DNA of 64,000 bases. It comes from Okapia johnstoni. Lineage: Eukaryota; Chordata; Mammalia; Artiodactyla; Giraffidae. The notes beneath the pieces were generated by a model. That model saw nothing but the letters and a program-made list of their open reading frames with translations, was not told the DNA's origin and did no database searches. This document shows positions 1 through 11,560 of the stretch, piece after piece (position 1 is the first letter of the stretch; every line of letters starts with the position of its first letter). The stretch spans positions 9,424,001 through 9,488,000 of the forward strand of contig JAGTYA010000024.1 in NCBI GenBank assembly GCA_024291935.2. Direction: 5' to 3'. A program made the position numbers and the translations under genes.

Positions 1-1340
1 CGACTGAGACGACTTAGCATGCACAAATACATCTGACTGGGACTGAGGTGGTGAGGTTTCAAGAGAACGGGTTGGGAGGGGGTGGAGAGATGGGGAGGAT
101 TCCGTGGGCAGGCTGGTTGAAGGAACTCCCCCGCACAGTTCCAGCTCCCCGGGGCTGGTGTAGGGGCTACAGATTCTCCAGCTTGGCTGAACCCGTGCTG
201 TGCATAGCCCCTCTGGGCGCCTATGGGTGCCTAGCAAACAAGCCAGGGCCCGTGGATGCCCCCTCCTCCCCTTGACGTGGGATAACAGATGCGGATTCTC
301 GAGGATTTGCAGATTCAGAAGGAAGCTGATGTTCAAGATGCGTCAGTTTGTCCAATCTCCCTGCCTCTGCAACTGCAGTTTCTCATTTATGTGCTGGAGA
401 CAGCGGCAGAGGTGGGAGGTGGGAGAGTGCTGGGGAGGAAGGAATAATGGGGGGAAAAAAAAAGATTTGTGTCAGCAAATGAAAGAGCCAAATTTTTCAT
501 GTGTTTCTGGGGAAATAGAACTTTGCAAGGCTTATGCTTGACAGTAAATCAAGGCGGCTGCTTTGGGCAGCTGTTGGCTCTGTGTTTGCTCCAGGGGCTG
601 GGATGTGGGTGGGATACAGGGCCAGGCAGAGCACTTCCTGGCTGTAGACATGAAAATGGTCCTAGGTATGGGGTCTAAGAGAGAACAGAACCTGGCTAAT
701 GAAGGTCAGGCGAGGGACAGTGGAGGGCCAGGGGCAAGGACATCTGCTAACTCAAGGTTGTTCCCTGCTTGTTACCTCTCACACAGCATCCAAGCCCAAG
801 TTCAAGTTCTTTGCTGTGGGCAGCAAAATGTTTTAGACTTCCTGTTGCCAGGTGACGTGGGAAGAGCTTGGAGAGATCCTAGGGGATGGAATGAAAAGGG
901 GGGCAGTTGTTCAGAGTGTGGATGGGGCCAGGGGAAAGTTCGAAAGCAAAGTTGGACTTCTGCAGGGCTAATGAGTTTGGAAAATGTTTTCGCAGGGCTG
1001 TTTCAGCTCAGAAGGCTCTCTGGGGACTAGGCAGCATCATGCTTAGCTTTGCAATTTGAGGAAATATTTTGAAACGTAGAACTGATGGAGCATTCAGCTC
1101 CCTCCTACCTGGAGAACTTCCTCTTGCTTGATCCAAACTCTTCCTGGTCTACCCCTCAGAGGGTGCCCCTGCAACCCCATCTCCAGGATGTTTGGTGTCT
1201 ATGTCAGAGCCTGTTTATTGGTGTTTCAGTTCGACTTTCTTAACTGGGTTGGAAATGCTGTGAGGAGCCTGCCTCCCTAACCTGTTGAGCAGACTCAACA
1301 GAACTCATTGATTACATACGTGCCTGTGTCCACAAGCTGA
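1..1340. other. Unassigned sequence, no gene or repeat recognised
   Basis: I see no family-level repeat, splice-bounded exon or convincing coding frame here. Open frames of up to 155 codons occur on the plus strand, but their composition is low in complexity and none resembles a known domain. Probably intergenic or intronic. Confidence 0.5.
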
Positions 1341-1351
1341 GGTGGACCTTC

Positions 1352-1371
1352 TGTGTGTGTGTGTGTGTGTG
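1352..1371. repeat. (TG)n microsatellite
   Basis: An uninterrupted run of about ten TG dinucleotides, followed by degenerate GCGTGCATGT. Confidence 0.95.
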
Positions 1372-1721
1372 CGTGCATGTAAGCGTGCGGGAAGGGGTTA
1401 CCTGTCTACCACCAGGGGAGCTTGGGACACCTTGGCTGATCATAGGATGTCTCTTGGGACTCCTGAGACCTCTGGCAGAATTGGTGAAGGGATTGACTTT
1501 GAAAGTGCATGCAGGTCAGGCCTCCAGAATGATGGAAATGAGATTTTCAAAGGAAATTGGTTGGTGGGAGTATGCATTGGTACCAGATTTCTGGAGGGTC
1601 ATTGGCAAGATGCCTTAGAAGCCTTCGTTTTGTCTGGCCTTCAGTCCAGCCTTTCCACATCTTCCAAGATTGTATCTAAGGAGGCAGTCATAGATACGTG
1701 TAAAAGTTTAGTTGCTCAATC

Positions 1722-1860
1722 TGTTGGGGCCTCAGTTCCTTGATCTGTACAATGGGGATGCTCAATTCTCAGCCTCCCTCCACAGAGGGCTGCCAGAAGG
1801 ATAATGTGCATGGTGCCCAGGCAGCTGTTGATTGTCACTAAGACTGAGGACGGGGAGGCT
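1722..1860 (+). repeat. MIR-like SINE fragment
   Basis: Contains the MIR core-to-3' signature: CTCAGTT, then a 'tgtacaatgggg' block, then a decayed 'aggataatgtgcatggtgcc' block. Sense orientation and quite diverged. Confidence 0.6.
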
Positions 1861-1871
1861 GAGTGCCTTGC

Positions 1872-2210
1872 TCCAGGGCACAGACCAAGACAGCCACCAG
1901 GCTGAGACAGGCAGTCAGTCCACAGCACCCAGGAAGTGGAGGACGGGGTGCGGGGGCATCAAGAGTGCTGGGTGTGGGAGAGAGGCCAGGATGTCCGTCT
2001 ACACATCTTCCCCCAGTTTCTCTGTTTGCTCAGTGAAGACAGCAGTCCACCCCGCTCCTCTGTCTGCTCAGGTGGGAAGGCAGAGGCTTTTAGCTTTGGG
2101 GTCTCTCAGGTGACCCTGGACCCTTCCAGAAGCAGTAAGTCATGGCAGGAGCCCCTGTCCATCCCCACAGTATCCCTCAGCTCAATTTATCTGGGCACAC
2201 ACAGCACCGG
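1872..2210. other. Unassigned sequence between MIR and CA-rich tract
   Basis: No repeat family, exon or regulatory signature recognised by eye. Confidence 0.4.
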
Positions 2211-2211
2211 G

Positions 2212-2380
2212 AGGCCTTCGGAAACACACGTACACACACCCTCTCCCTACACACACCTCCCCCACACTCCCATGTATTCACACACACTCACATACTTACA
2301 CATGCTCACATACTCACACCTACACACACACACACTCCCACGTACTCATACACACTCACATACACACACATTCATTTCCC
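2212..2380. repeat. Imperfect (CA)n / CACACT-rich low-complexity tract
   Basis: About 170 bases built from CACA, ACACTC and CATACT variants. Open frames across it (Thr/His-rich) are by-products of the repeat, not genes. Confidence 0.9.
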
Positions 2381-2384
2381 TTCT

Positions 2385-2810
2385 TCCCCGTCTCCATGAG
2401 ACACAATTCTAACAGCGTCGTCAGCTGAGGTGAGTGGTTCCATTCTGGACTCTGCCTCCGTAAGTGAATCTGACAGGTGACGGAACGTGGCTGAGAAGTC
2501 CTAAGAGGCTGATCAAGAGTGAAAAGCTTTTTGTTTGCTGGTTTGTTCTGAAATGCTGGAAGCAGGTTGGAAGGGGCGGTAATCAGTAACTGGGTTACAG
2601 GAGAGAAGAGATTCAGCTGAGTCTCCATCTGCGGGCAGAGATGCAGAGCCCAGCCTGGGCTAGAGCAGGAGGCCCTGGGGACCCAGCAGGGGCTCTGGCT
2701 GGGGGAGCCCTGCTCACATGAAGATCCCACGTGGTGGTGGTGGGGGGACCCTGGCCTGGAAGTTGCCACCAATAGAGCTGCTTTTGTGACCGTTAGGGGC
2801 CTACCAGGCT
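2385..2810. other. Unassigned sequence
   Basis: Nothing recognised. A minus-strand 138-codon frame overlaps it, but it starts in unremarkable DNA and shows no domain-like pattern. Confidence 0.4.
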
Positions 2811-2811
2811 T

Positions 2812-2965
2812 TGAGGCTCTGTGACTGTGGCCAAAGCCATCTCGCCTGACTGGGCCTCAGTTTCCTCTTCTGTAAAATGGGAAAATAAAATCCCTACTTC
2901 ATTTGGTGTCGTGATGGTTTAATGAAAGAATGAAGGCCAAGGCTTATGCGGTACCTTGGAATGGG
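2812..2965 (+). repeat. MIR SINE
   Basis: Shows the MIR sense signature 'gggcctcagtttcctcttct' followed directly by a 'gtaaaatggg' block and a downstream decayed 3' region. Confidence 0.85.
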
Positions 2966-3034
2966 TGAATTCACTACAAATAAGTCCTGTGTATGGACCC
3001 TTTGCCATGAGCCAAGAACCCCCACCAAGAACCC

Positions 3035-3165
3035 CGAACCTGGGTAATCACTTTGAGTCCTCACAACAGCCCAGAACAATGAATATGACTATCAACATCT
3101 GCGTTTTACACCCGAGGAAGCTGAGGCACAGGAAGCTTGCCCAGGGAGCCTGTGCTCGTGAGCGC
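3035..3165 (-). repeat. MIR SINE fragment, antisense
   Basis: 'tcctcacaacagccc' and 'gaggaagctgaggcacagg' match the reverse complement of the MIR core. A T-rich tract at about 3224-3237 follows outside it. Confidence 0.75.
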
Positions 3166-3174
3166 TGTGCTTAG

Positions 3175-4620
3175 TCACTGTGCTTCTCTGTCTCCCTGGT
3201 AAGTGGAGCAGGATGAAAAAGATTCTTTTTTTTTTTTGTAGGAAGGCAGGAGATGGAGAATCAGCTGGAATTGGCTCTTTGGCTTCTGTCATGGTTCACC
3301 TACCTTTCTCATATCCCATCTTCATGAGATGGCACAGTCTACCACGTTCTGGAAACTCATTGGGGGCCTGAGTCCTGCCTCCTCTGCCAGTGAGCTCAGC
3401 TTGCAGAAGGAAAGGTGGGCAGCCAACCATATTTTACACCATGAGATGGTGGATTGATCTCAGCCGTGCTTAAAAATTTATACTCTCCCCACCCAGACCT
3501 TTCCGTGCATGGCACATCCTTCAGTAGACACTCCACTGTGGTTCATAAAAACGACTCATCCTTATATCCTGCTCTTATGCTGCAGACTGGGAAAAACAAA
3601 TCTGTTCTAGAACTTCCCGAGACCAGGAAGGAAGCTGCCCCAGTGGAACGCTGTGGTGGGTCCAGATGCCAGCAATAGAGCATTCGAGTCCCTGCAGATG
3701 ACTCAGTCACCAGAAACGAAGCTCCTGCCTGGGACCAAGCGTGTATCTGCTTTGGAGAGCTCCTGGCCCCTGCACGTATTAGTCGTGTGTCACCCGCCTT
3801 TTTCCTGCGCAATTACCAAAGAACAGGAATGACGTTATGACGCCTTTCTTTGCCCAAATGACTTTTGTGGCCAAGTGGGGCCCCCAAATGATTAGGTATT
3901 ATATAGTAAATATAATTTAGAAGACTATAGTTTCCAAATATTTCTAAATTTTATTTCTAATGTTTCTAAGTATTCCAGGCTCAGAAAGGCTATCCTAGGA
4001 TGAGCAGGACTGACTCTCTTCTTGATGTTGGAGTGTTCAATTGAATCCTGATTTGAAAAGAGAGGACCACATACACCCGGCTAGATATTATATTACACCA
4101 GTGATTTACCCTATTAGTTGCTTTTATACAGCAAGTGACAAGTAACACTGCTGCTTTTCGGCCAGTTGCATCCCTGAACCAAAGGAAAACCTGCTTTTCT
4201 TGGGTGTTCGATCACCTTCATGAGAATCTTTTGTTTTTTTCCTCTTGGAAACTTGATTTTCCTGACTTTAAGAAAGTCACTATTGTTTGGACATCTCCAG
4301 CCCCACCAACCCTTTCATCTTCCCTGTCCCCCTCAGCCATCTCTCCATCTTGCCTTCTTTATACTTTTTGAAGAGTGGATTCCAGATGGAAAAAGTGGTT
4401 CATCCTGGTTCTTAGCTGCAAAGGTCACTGGACAACCTCTGAGCAGATACAAAGCCAGGCCACATTTTCTCCACATTCTGGACAATTTTCAACTCTCTAT
4501 AGAATTTAGAGATGAAAAATAGCATCTTGCAGTTCTCTTGTGAAGACTGGAGATAATGCCCACTTGGCACCTAATAATGGTACTATCGATATTATTTTTT
4601 TTTCCAGGCAAACCAGAAGT
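3175..4620. other. Unassigned, AT-rising sequence
   Basis: No gene or confident repeat over about 1.4 kb. The part from 3890 to 4110 is AT-rich with several 'tttctaa' motifs. It may hold very old L1 or L2 debris that I cannot place. Confidence 0.4.
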
Positions 4621-4629
4621 TCATAACAG

Positions 4630-4830
4630 CATTTTTTCCCCTTTTCAGCTTGATTGAGGTATAATTAGCATATAGCACTGTACACATTTAAAGTGTGTAG
4701 CATAATGACTAGAATGATTTGACTTACATACAATGTGAAATAATGACCATGATAAATTTAGTTAACATGTATCATCTCATATAAACACTCATAATAGCAT
4801 GTATATGTGTATATTAATGGACTTGAAAGT
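4630..4830 (-). mobile_element. Old L1 (L1M-type) 3' end fragment
   Basis: 'ttgattgaggtataattagc' with the following 'catttaaagtgtgtag' block is the antisense of the conserved L1M 3' UTR terminus. The element therefore ran on the minus strand and only its 3' end is present. Confidence 0.75.
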
Positions 4831-5007
4831 CCTATACAGGATTGCGTGACAGATCAATTTCTCTTGAAAGAGCAAAAGGCTTTTTAAAAAAGGTTTCTGT
4901 TATGAGATATTTATAGATTCACATGAAGTTGTAGGAAATAATACAGAAAGATCCCATATCCTCCTCACCCAGTTCTCTCCAAGTGTAACATCTTGCATAA
5001 CTACAGT

Positions 5008-5206
5008 GAAAATCAAAGTGAAAGTCACTCAGTGTCCGACTCTTTGCGACCCCATGGACTATGCAGTCCATGGAATTCTCCAGGCGGAAATACTGGAGTG
5101 GGTAGCATTTCCCTTCTCCAGGGCATCTTACCAACTCAGGAATCAATCTCAGATGTCCCACGTTGCAGGCAGAATTTTTTTACCAGCTGAGTCACCAGGG
5201 AAGGCT
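5008..5206 (-). mobile_element. Bov-tA SINE with target-site duplication
   Basis: Starts with the BovA-derived half (GTGTCCGACTCTTTGCGACC) and ends with the tRNA-like head in reverse (CAGCTGAGTCACCAGGGAAG). It is flanked by gcataactacagt at 4995-5007 and gcataactatagt at 5207-5219. This 13-bp target duplication has one mismatch and fixes the boundaries. Confidence 0.95.
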
Positions 5207-5219
5207 GCATAACTATAGT

Positions 5220-5540
5220 ACAATATCATAAGTAGGAAACTAACACTGATACACTCCATTGAAAATTAATACTAATACAGTTCATCGACCTTGTTCAGAT
5301 GTCACTAGTATTACACACACTCATCTGTGCTGTTTGTATTTAATTTGATTAGCATTTTATATTATAAATAATGTCAAGATCTTATTGGTCAAGGAGGTGC
5401 TTTTCCATTTTCTAAAGAATGACTGGGTTGTGACGGTTTATTGGTCTGTTTCCCCGAATAGCCAACAGATTCTTTTGGGGAAAGCCTGTGTCCTCTGCAT
5501 CTTTATGTTCCCATAGCTCAGCGAGGGCCTGTCTCAAATA
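5220..5540. other. Unassigned AT-rich sequence
   Basis: No gene. Possibly a continuation of the old L1 debris seen upstream of the Bov-tA insertion. Confidence 0.35.
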
Positions 5541-6165
5541 GATAACAATATAACAAACACTTACTGAGCACCTATCGCTTTGCAGAGAAAGATCCATATA
5601 GTCAAAGCTGTGGTTTTGCCAGTAGTCATGTACGGATATGAGAGTTGGACCATAGAGAAGGCTGAGTGCCAAAGGACTGATGCTTTTGAACTATGGTGCT
5701 GGAGAAGACTCTTGCGAGTCCCTTGGACACCAAGAAGATCAAACCAGTCAATCCTAAAAGAAATCAACCCTGAATATTCATTGGAAGGACTGATGCTGAA
5801 GCTGAGACTCTAATACCTTGGCCACCAGATGTGAAGAGTCAACTCACTGGAAAGACCCTGATGCTGGGAAAGATTGAGGGCAGGAGGAGAAGGGGCTGAC
5901 AGAGGATGAGATGGTTGGCTGGCATCACTGACTCAATGGACATGAATTTGAGCAAACTCCAGGAGATGGTGAAGGACAGAGAAGCCTGGCGTGCTGCAGT
6001 CCATGGGGTCGCAAAGAGTCAGGCACTACTGAGCAAGTGAGCTGAACTGAACTGATTGAGCCCCTATGTATGAAGCTGTGTTCTGAGTGCCTATCCCACA
6101 AGACACATTCTATTACTATTATTTCCACTTTACAGATGAGGAAACAGAGCTCTAAGGTGCTCAGT
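5541..6165 (-). repeat. MIR SINE split by a BovB insertion
   Basis: The left part (5541-5580, 'cacttactgagcacctat') and right part (6056-6165, 'ttccactttacagatgagg') join into one antisense MIR. The BovB tail at 5581-6055 sits between them, so the MIR is older. Confidence 0.8.
5581..6055 (+). mobile_element. BovB (RTE) LINE, 5'-truncated 3' end
   Basis: Encodes the C-terminal part of the BovB reverse transcriptase protein: motifs like [20 protein letters not shown] and SLEGLMLKL can be read in one frame before stops appear near 5810. It ends in the family's short tandem tail (TGAAC units), not poly-A. Flanking ctgagcacctat (5564-5575) and ttgagcccctat (6056-6067) look like an imperfect target duplication. 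Confidence 0.92.
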
Positions 6166-6347
6166 AAACACTGACTGAGTGAGTGAGAGTCTGTGAGGGA
6201 TCTGGCAGCATTAATCATTGAGGATGGCCCTTTTTCTTATGGTGAGTCCCAAGCTCCATAGTGTCAGAAAAGAAATGCTGCTCATTAATTCCTTAAATAC
6301 TTCTTCCTCTTCTGGAAGCATCATGTAGGCATTAAGGGCAGTTTCCA

Positions 6348-6560
6348 GAGTCAAGGTTTATGATTCCAAAACTGGCTCTGCCACTTAGCTGTGTGGCTTT
6401 AGTCTAGTTACTAAAACTCTTTGGACCGCAGTCTTCTCATATGTTAAATGGGTTGGTAGTAGTAGTACCTGCTGCAGAGGGTTGTTGAGAAGATTAAATT
6501 ATAAGCATCAAGTGCTTAGAGTAAGACCTGACAGTTTTCAGAGTAATGTATAACAGGGAT
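6348..6560 (+). repeat. MIR SINE
   Basis: Long MIR match: 'ggctctgccacttagctgtg', an internal AAATGGG block, 'gttgttgagaagattaaat', and a decayed 3' end. Confidence 0.85.
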
Positions 6561-6564
6561 GATA

Positions 6565-7140
6565 CTTTCTGTACTTTTAACACCATCAATGCTACTGGAC
6601 TCCAGAAAGCTGATGTACAGAGCAATATGGCACCCATTTATGGATCATTCCCCCATTATAATTAAAGTTCCTACCCTCCCATGCTTCCAGGCACTGGACT
6701 GGAAGACTCTGGGCTAGGACTGAAGGTTTACTTGGTGATAATAACATTTATCTTGGGAGGACTGTTCTGCTAGTGACTCCTTCCTCCTTCCCCTCTTCAT
6801 CTTCCTTCATAATTCCTTCCATAAATAATTGTTATGAGCTTGTTAGCTCCTATATCAGGCAGATGGGGACATAACAATAAGCAGAAACTGGCTTGATCCC
6901 TGTCCAGATGAAGCTTACGTTCCAGTGAGGGGGGGAGCCGTTGCCTAGATAATGACACAAGGGCAGTGACATCACAGATGCAGCAAGCACTGTGGCGAAG
7001 GACAGGTGTGGGGACAGCTGAGAGATGCCCCACCTTGTTCTCTGCTCACCAGAGGGGCGAGGTGCACCGTGTGGCGGTAAGAAGCAGCAGCCACTGATGA
7101 GCCAGGCTGATCTCGAAGCTAAGCTGGGGAGAAGGTCCTG
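6565..7140. other. Unassigned sequence with an ancient repeat-like block
   Basis: Around 6805-6945 the pattern 'catataa...cttgatccctgtccag..gaagcttacgttccagtgagg' resembles an ancient mammal-wide repeat whose family I cannot name. The rest is unassigned. Confidence 0.35.
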
Positions 7141-7149
7141 GTTTACAAA

Positions 7150-7310
7150 GTAACCATCATAGCTGACACTTGCTGTGTGCCCAAGTGCTTTCCGTGTATT
7201 AACTCAAGCCAACCTATTACATCAAACCTATCGTCCCATTTTATAGACGAAAAAACCGAGGCTCAGATTCAATAACTTGTGCACGTGGAAGACGTTCGAT
7301 AAGCAACGTA
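7150..7310 (-). repeat. MIR SINE, antisense
   Basis: 'cacttgctgtgtgcccaagt', 'cgtcccattttatagacg' and 'gaggctcagattcaataact' follow the reverse-complement MIR order. Confidence 0.75.
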
Positions 7311-7326
7311 CACACGCCTGAACTTC

Positions 7327-7598
7327 TTTTATTTATTTTTGCCTGCCCTGGGTCTTTGTTGCTGCTTTTCGCTAGCTGCGGGGAGCAGGGGCTACTCTCT
7401 AGTTGTGGTGCATGGGCTTCTCATTGCGGTGGCGTCTCTTGTCACAGAGCACAGGCTTTAGGCGTGTGGGCTTCAGTAGTTGTGACACACAGGTTTAGTT
7501 GCCCTGAGGCATGTGGGATCTTCCTGGACCAGAGATTGAGCCAGTGTCCCCTTCATGGTAAGGCAGACTCTTAACCACTGGACCACCAGGGAAGCCCA
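7327..7598 (-). mobile_element. CHR-2-type tRNA-derived SINE
   Basis: Ends with the reversed tRNA-like head (CTTAACCACTGGACCACCAG then GGAAGCCC). The body contains 'ggctactctctagttgtggt' and a T-rich start. This is the long CHR family typical of ruminants and other cetartiodactyls. Confidence 0.9.
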
Positions 7599-7969
7599 AC
7601 ACATGGCTGAGTTTCTAGTTGGTTCCCACAGACAACAGACTTGGGTAGGCATCTCGTGTGCTGAACATCCAGAGGGCAGGTAGTGACTATTAAAGGTCAA
7701 TCATATCCCTCTTAAATCTTTCCTCTTCTAGGTGACCTAACCAAATAAAGAGAACTAACAGGTTATAAATGATGCCTGCTTTCATTTCCAACATTATGCT
7801 GGCCTTGCACTAGGGCATTTACACCATTATTCATATTATGACACATACATGAGCTTTTTCAATTCCAATCTTTCTTCGGCAAAACAAAGAACAAACCAAC
7901 CCAAATGCAGCTAAGATAGCAGCCTTCGTTACAAGTGGTAGATTTCAACCTCCCTCATCCTCTCTTTTT

Positions 7970-8690
7970 AAATGACTTTGGCATAATTTACATTCCCATT
8001 TTAAGTGTAAAATCTACCCATTTTAAGTGTACAGTTCAATGCTTTCTAGTAAAATTACCAAGTCAGGCATCCATCACCACAATCAAGCTTTAGACATTTT
8101 TGCCACCTCAATAAGATCCCTAGTGCCCATTTATAGTTAATCCTTGCTCTCTCTCTGAGCTCCAGGCAACCACTAACCTAATTTCTGTCTCTGTAGATTC
8201 GCCTTTTTGGGACCTTTCGTTAAGTATGGAATCATACATTCTGTGGTCTTTCACGTCTACTTTCTTTCACTTGGTGTAATGATTTTGTGGATTATCCATG
8301 CCATAGTAGGTATCAGTTCTTCATTCCTTTTTATGGCTGAATAACACTCCGCTGTGCGGACAGACGGCACGCTGTTGATCCATTCATCTGCTGGTGGGCA
8401 TCTGGGTCGTTCCCAGTTTTGCGGTATTAGGAATGAAGCTGTTGTGATCCTTTGTGCAAAAGTCTTGGTGCGGACACCTGTGTTCATTTCTCTCAGGTCA
8501 ATATAGGCATGAACATGGTGGGGTCGTATCGTAGGCGCACGTTTAACTTTACAAGAGACTGCCAAACTGTTTCCACGGGGGCTGGACTGCTTCACATTCC
8601 CATCAGCAGGGAGGAGGGCTCCGATTTCCCCCCATCCTCACTAGCGCTAGTTCTTGTCCATCCTTTTTCCAGCTTCTCTTCTTAAAGGAA
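7970..8690 (-). mobile_element. Old L1 (L1M-type) 3' UTR region
   Basis: Successive L1M antisense landmarks occur in order: 'aagtgtacagttcaatgctt', 'ccatcaccacaatcaagctt', 'tggctgaataacactccgct', 'gactgccaaactgtttcc'. The original element ran on the minus strand. Confidence 0.85.
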
Positions 8691-8694
8691 ATGA

Positions 8695-8850
8695 CTGTGC
8701 TTGACCTTGATGGAGGGCTTACCGTGCACCAGGCACTGGGCAGGCTGCTCTTCCCCAGGCTTTGTCCCCATGACCCTATGAGCAGTTGTCCTAATCACAG
8801 CCCAGATGAGGGGCCTGGGTGTGTGCACATGTGAGGCGAGATGCTCAGGC
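8695..8850 (-). repeat. Possible MIR fragment
   Basis: 'ttaccgtgcaccaggcactg' and 'cccagatgaggggcctgg' suggest a degraded antisense MIR. Weak. Confidence 0.4.
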
Positions 8851-8854
8851 CACG

Positions 8855-9235
8855 GGTGAAGTGATCACCTAGCAGGATGGGTGGACGTGGGAGTCGGGCC
8901 CAAAGACAACACAGCGAGAGATGCTGGTAGCAGCCGCTGGGGTCCGAGGTGGGAGGACAGGGCCTGTCTTCCTGAGGCCTACAGTCCAGAAGAGACTGGA
9001 AGGTAAGGCTGGGAATTTTCCCTGTAGGATAAGAGGGTCACATGCCCCCAGGGAATGACCGGTTCCGGAGGCCCATCCCCTCCCCAGTTCCTGTCCCCTG
9101 GAACAAAGAGGCCCTCAAGTCCTCCTGCCTTAACCCTGTGTGCCTTCCCCCTTCCCCCGCCCCGGGCTTGGAGAGAAGCACAGGGTCCAAAATAAGGAAC
9201 ATCTTGTTCTCCGCAGGGATAGCCTCTCATGTGAT
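8855..9235. other. Unassigned GC-richer sequence
   Basis: No exon, repeat or promoter signature that I can support. Confidence 0.4.
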
Positions 9236-9239
9236 GCCT

Positions 9240-9645
9240 TGTTGTAGGGCCCTCGGCCGTTAATTATGATAAGATTTCAAGGAAGAAAGTTTCCTCCCAG
9301 CAGCCAGCAGGTGGGAGGCCGGCCTGGGCTCCACGGCCCTCGGTAAATGACCTCGTTGAGCCGGCGTCTCCCTGGATTGCAATTACAATCCTTCAGGCCC
9401 GACACAAAATCATTGGGCTGGTAAGAGGAGAGTACCTGGGTAATGTGTTTAACAAAAACTAACCTGGTTAAGCCCCAACTCTATTGAAAATGAGAAAGTG
9501 CGAATGGGCCCGATCGATCCATCCGCAGCCCAATTTACTCCAGAGCTGGCTTTGGATTTCAGTTAAGTGGGCCGGCCCGAAAACAGGGATGCTCGTTTTA
9601 TTAAATTACCTCTTTGTCGTGGAGTTCAGATGATGGTGGTGTTTG
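9240..9645. promoter_or_regulatory. Candidate conserved non-coding element
   Basis: A non-repetitive block with retained CpGs and several AT-core motifs: TTAATTATGATAA near 9260, ATTGCAAT (C/EBP-type palindrome, 9376-9383) inside the near-palindrome GATTGCAATTACAATC at 9375-9390, and CGATCGATCC near 9511. No open frame or repeat explains it. The regulatory call is an inference from composition only. Confidence 0.4.
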
Positions 9646-10485
9646 TTGCTTCAGCCGCAAGGGCTGGTGGACGGAAGGACCTTTGGTGCCGCGTGTGGAC
9701 CTGTCAGCCCACATGCAGACCCCCTGCCCAACATGAGTGTGCACACAAACCTCTCCGGAGTAAGAAGGATTAGTAAATATTTATCCCCACTCCTCGGGGA
9801 GTTGAAAGTACAGATGTGATCAAATACTCATTTACTCCCCACCCACCATCCCTCCCCATCCCCCTTGGCCTTTGGCAGATAAATGATGTTATTTGAAGGT
9901 ATTCTTGAAATTTCTGATGGAGACTGTTTCTTAAGTGCTTTTAGAGCAGGCCTATACTTTGTAATACTTGTCATATTCTGGCTAGTAAACTCCTGGCCTT
10001 TAAAAGCCGGAACCTTACTCTGTTTCCTGAATCTGAGGGAATAGGTCATTAACTGTGAATTTCAAATGAAGCAGATTTACAGTATATATCACAGAAATAA
10101 GTTTATGAGAGACAGCGAATACCCAGGAATCCATGGAGCAGGAACAAACCGCGAACCTGGCTTTTCTTTTCTTTTTCAGGTTTTTGTGGCTGATTTGGCC
10201 AAGTCCAGGTCTCTTCTTCCAAGTTCCTGATAGAAACATCTTTCTGGTTCTGTTTGGCTCGCATCCCCATTCAGAACCCCACTGGGTGAGGTTCCTGGAG
10301 ATCTTGACTGTGGAAATGCCCCTGTCTGGAGGTTAATTCTTTGAGATAAGGGTGGGAAGTGGGTTTGGCTGGGTTGGGAGAGAGGTTAAGGGAAGCACAA
10401 GTGAGGCTGGATCAGCTGGGTTGGGGGCCAGTTCTGTGTGTCTATGCTTGGCCAGGCTATAATACCCAGTTATTTAATCACACAC
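9646..10485. other. Unassigned sequence
   Basis: No gene or confident repeat. Short open frames on both strands show no domain pattern. Confidence 0.4.
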
Positions 10486-10489
10486 GAAT

Positions 10490-11560
10490 CTAGGTGTTGC
10501 TGGCGAATCCCTATAGAAGGGATTCTATAGATGTACAATTGGTTGCCGTTCCAGTGAAGGATGTTACCCTTGATAGTGTAATGTCATCCAATCAACTGAA
10601 GATCTTAGGAGCAAAACCAGAGAAGATTTCCCAGAGAAAAAATTCTGCTGCAAGACTGTTGTATCAGCTCATACGTGATTTTTCAGTCGCTGGAAGAGTC
10701 CAACCTGCTGCCTTATAAGATTTTGGATATGATGGTCTTCACAACTGTGTGAGCCAATTCCTTAAGATAAATCCATCCATCCATCCATTCACTCACCCAT
10801 CCACCCATCCACCTACCTATTCATCCATCCACCTACCTATTCATCCATCTATCCATCCATCCATCCACTCACCCATCCACCCATCCATCCACCAATCCAT
10901 CCATCCATCCACCTACCTATTCATCCATCCATCCATCCATTTCCACAGTCAGAATATCTAGGAACCTCTGTCCATCCATCCATCCATCCATCCATCCATC
11001 CATCCACTCACCCATCCACCCATCCATATATCCATCTACCTACCTATCCATCCATCCATCCATCCACTCACCCATCCATCCATCCATCCACCTACCTATT
11101 CATCCATCCATCCATCCATCCACTCACCCATCCACCCATCCATCTATCCATCTACCTACCTATTCATCCATCCATCCATCCATCCATCCATCCATCCATT
11201 TCCACAGTGAGAATAGCTAGGAACCTCTGTCCATCCATCTATCCATCCATCCACTCACCCATCCACCCACCTATCCATCCATCCATCCACCTACCTATTC
11301 ATCCATCCATCCACTCACCCATCCACCCATCCATATATCCATCTACCTACCTATTTATCCATCCATCCATCCACTCACCCATCCACCCATCCATATATCC
11401 ATCTACCTACCTATTCATTCATCCATCCATCCATCCATCCACTCGCCCATCCACTCATCCATCAACCTACCTATCCATCCGTCCATTCATCCTATTGGTT
11501 CTGTTTCTCTGGAGAACCTCGATTGATACAGCTGGTTTCTGGCAGTAATTTTTGGACCTT
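10490..11560 (+). mobile_element. Old LTR-like repeat split by the TCCA array
   Basis: The left flank ends with 'gtgagccaattccttaagat' and the right flank (11493-11535) resumes with 'ttggttctgtttctctggag'. These two blocks are commonly adjacent in an old mammalian repeat, with a microsatellite grown between them. The family name is uncertain. Confidence 0.4.
10770..11492. repeat. TCCA-rich higher-order tandem array
   Basis: About 720 bases of ATCC/TCCA tetranucleotides with recurring variants (CACTCACCC, CTACCTACCTATT, CATATATCC). A non-tetranucleotide spacer starting TTCCACAGT and containing AGGAACCTCTG occurs at 10941 and again at 11200. This shows a roughly 259-bp higher-order unit. Ile/His/Pro/Ser-rich open frames here are repeat by-products. 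Confidence 0.95.

Noticed and set aside
2212..2399. Thr/His-rich frames over the CA tract
   Set aside because: Simple-repeat translation only.
10770..11492. CRISPR-like array of repeats and spacers
   Set aside because: Tetranucleotide microsatellite in a mammalian genome. There are no unique spacers and no cas genes.
10749..11548. Long Ile/His/Pro/Ser-rich open frames
   Set aside because: They are the translation of TCCA tetranucleotide repeats, not genes.
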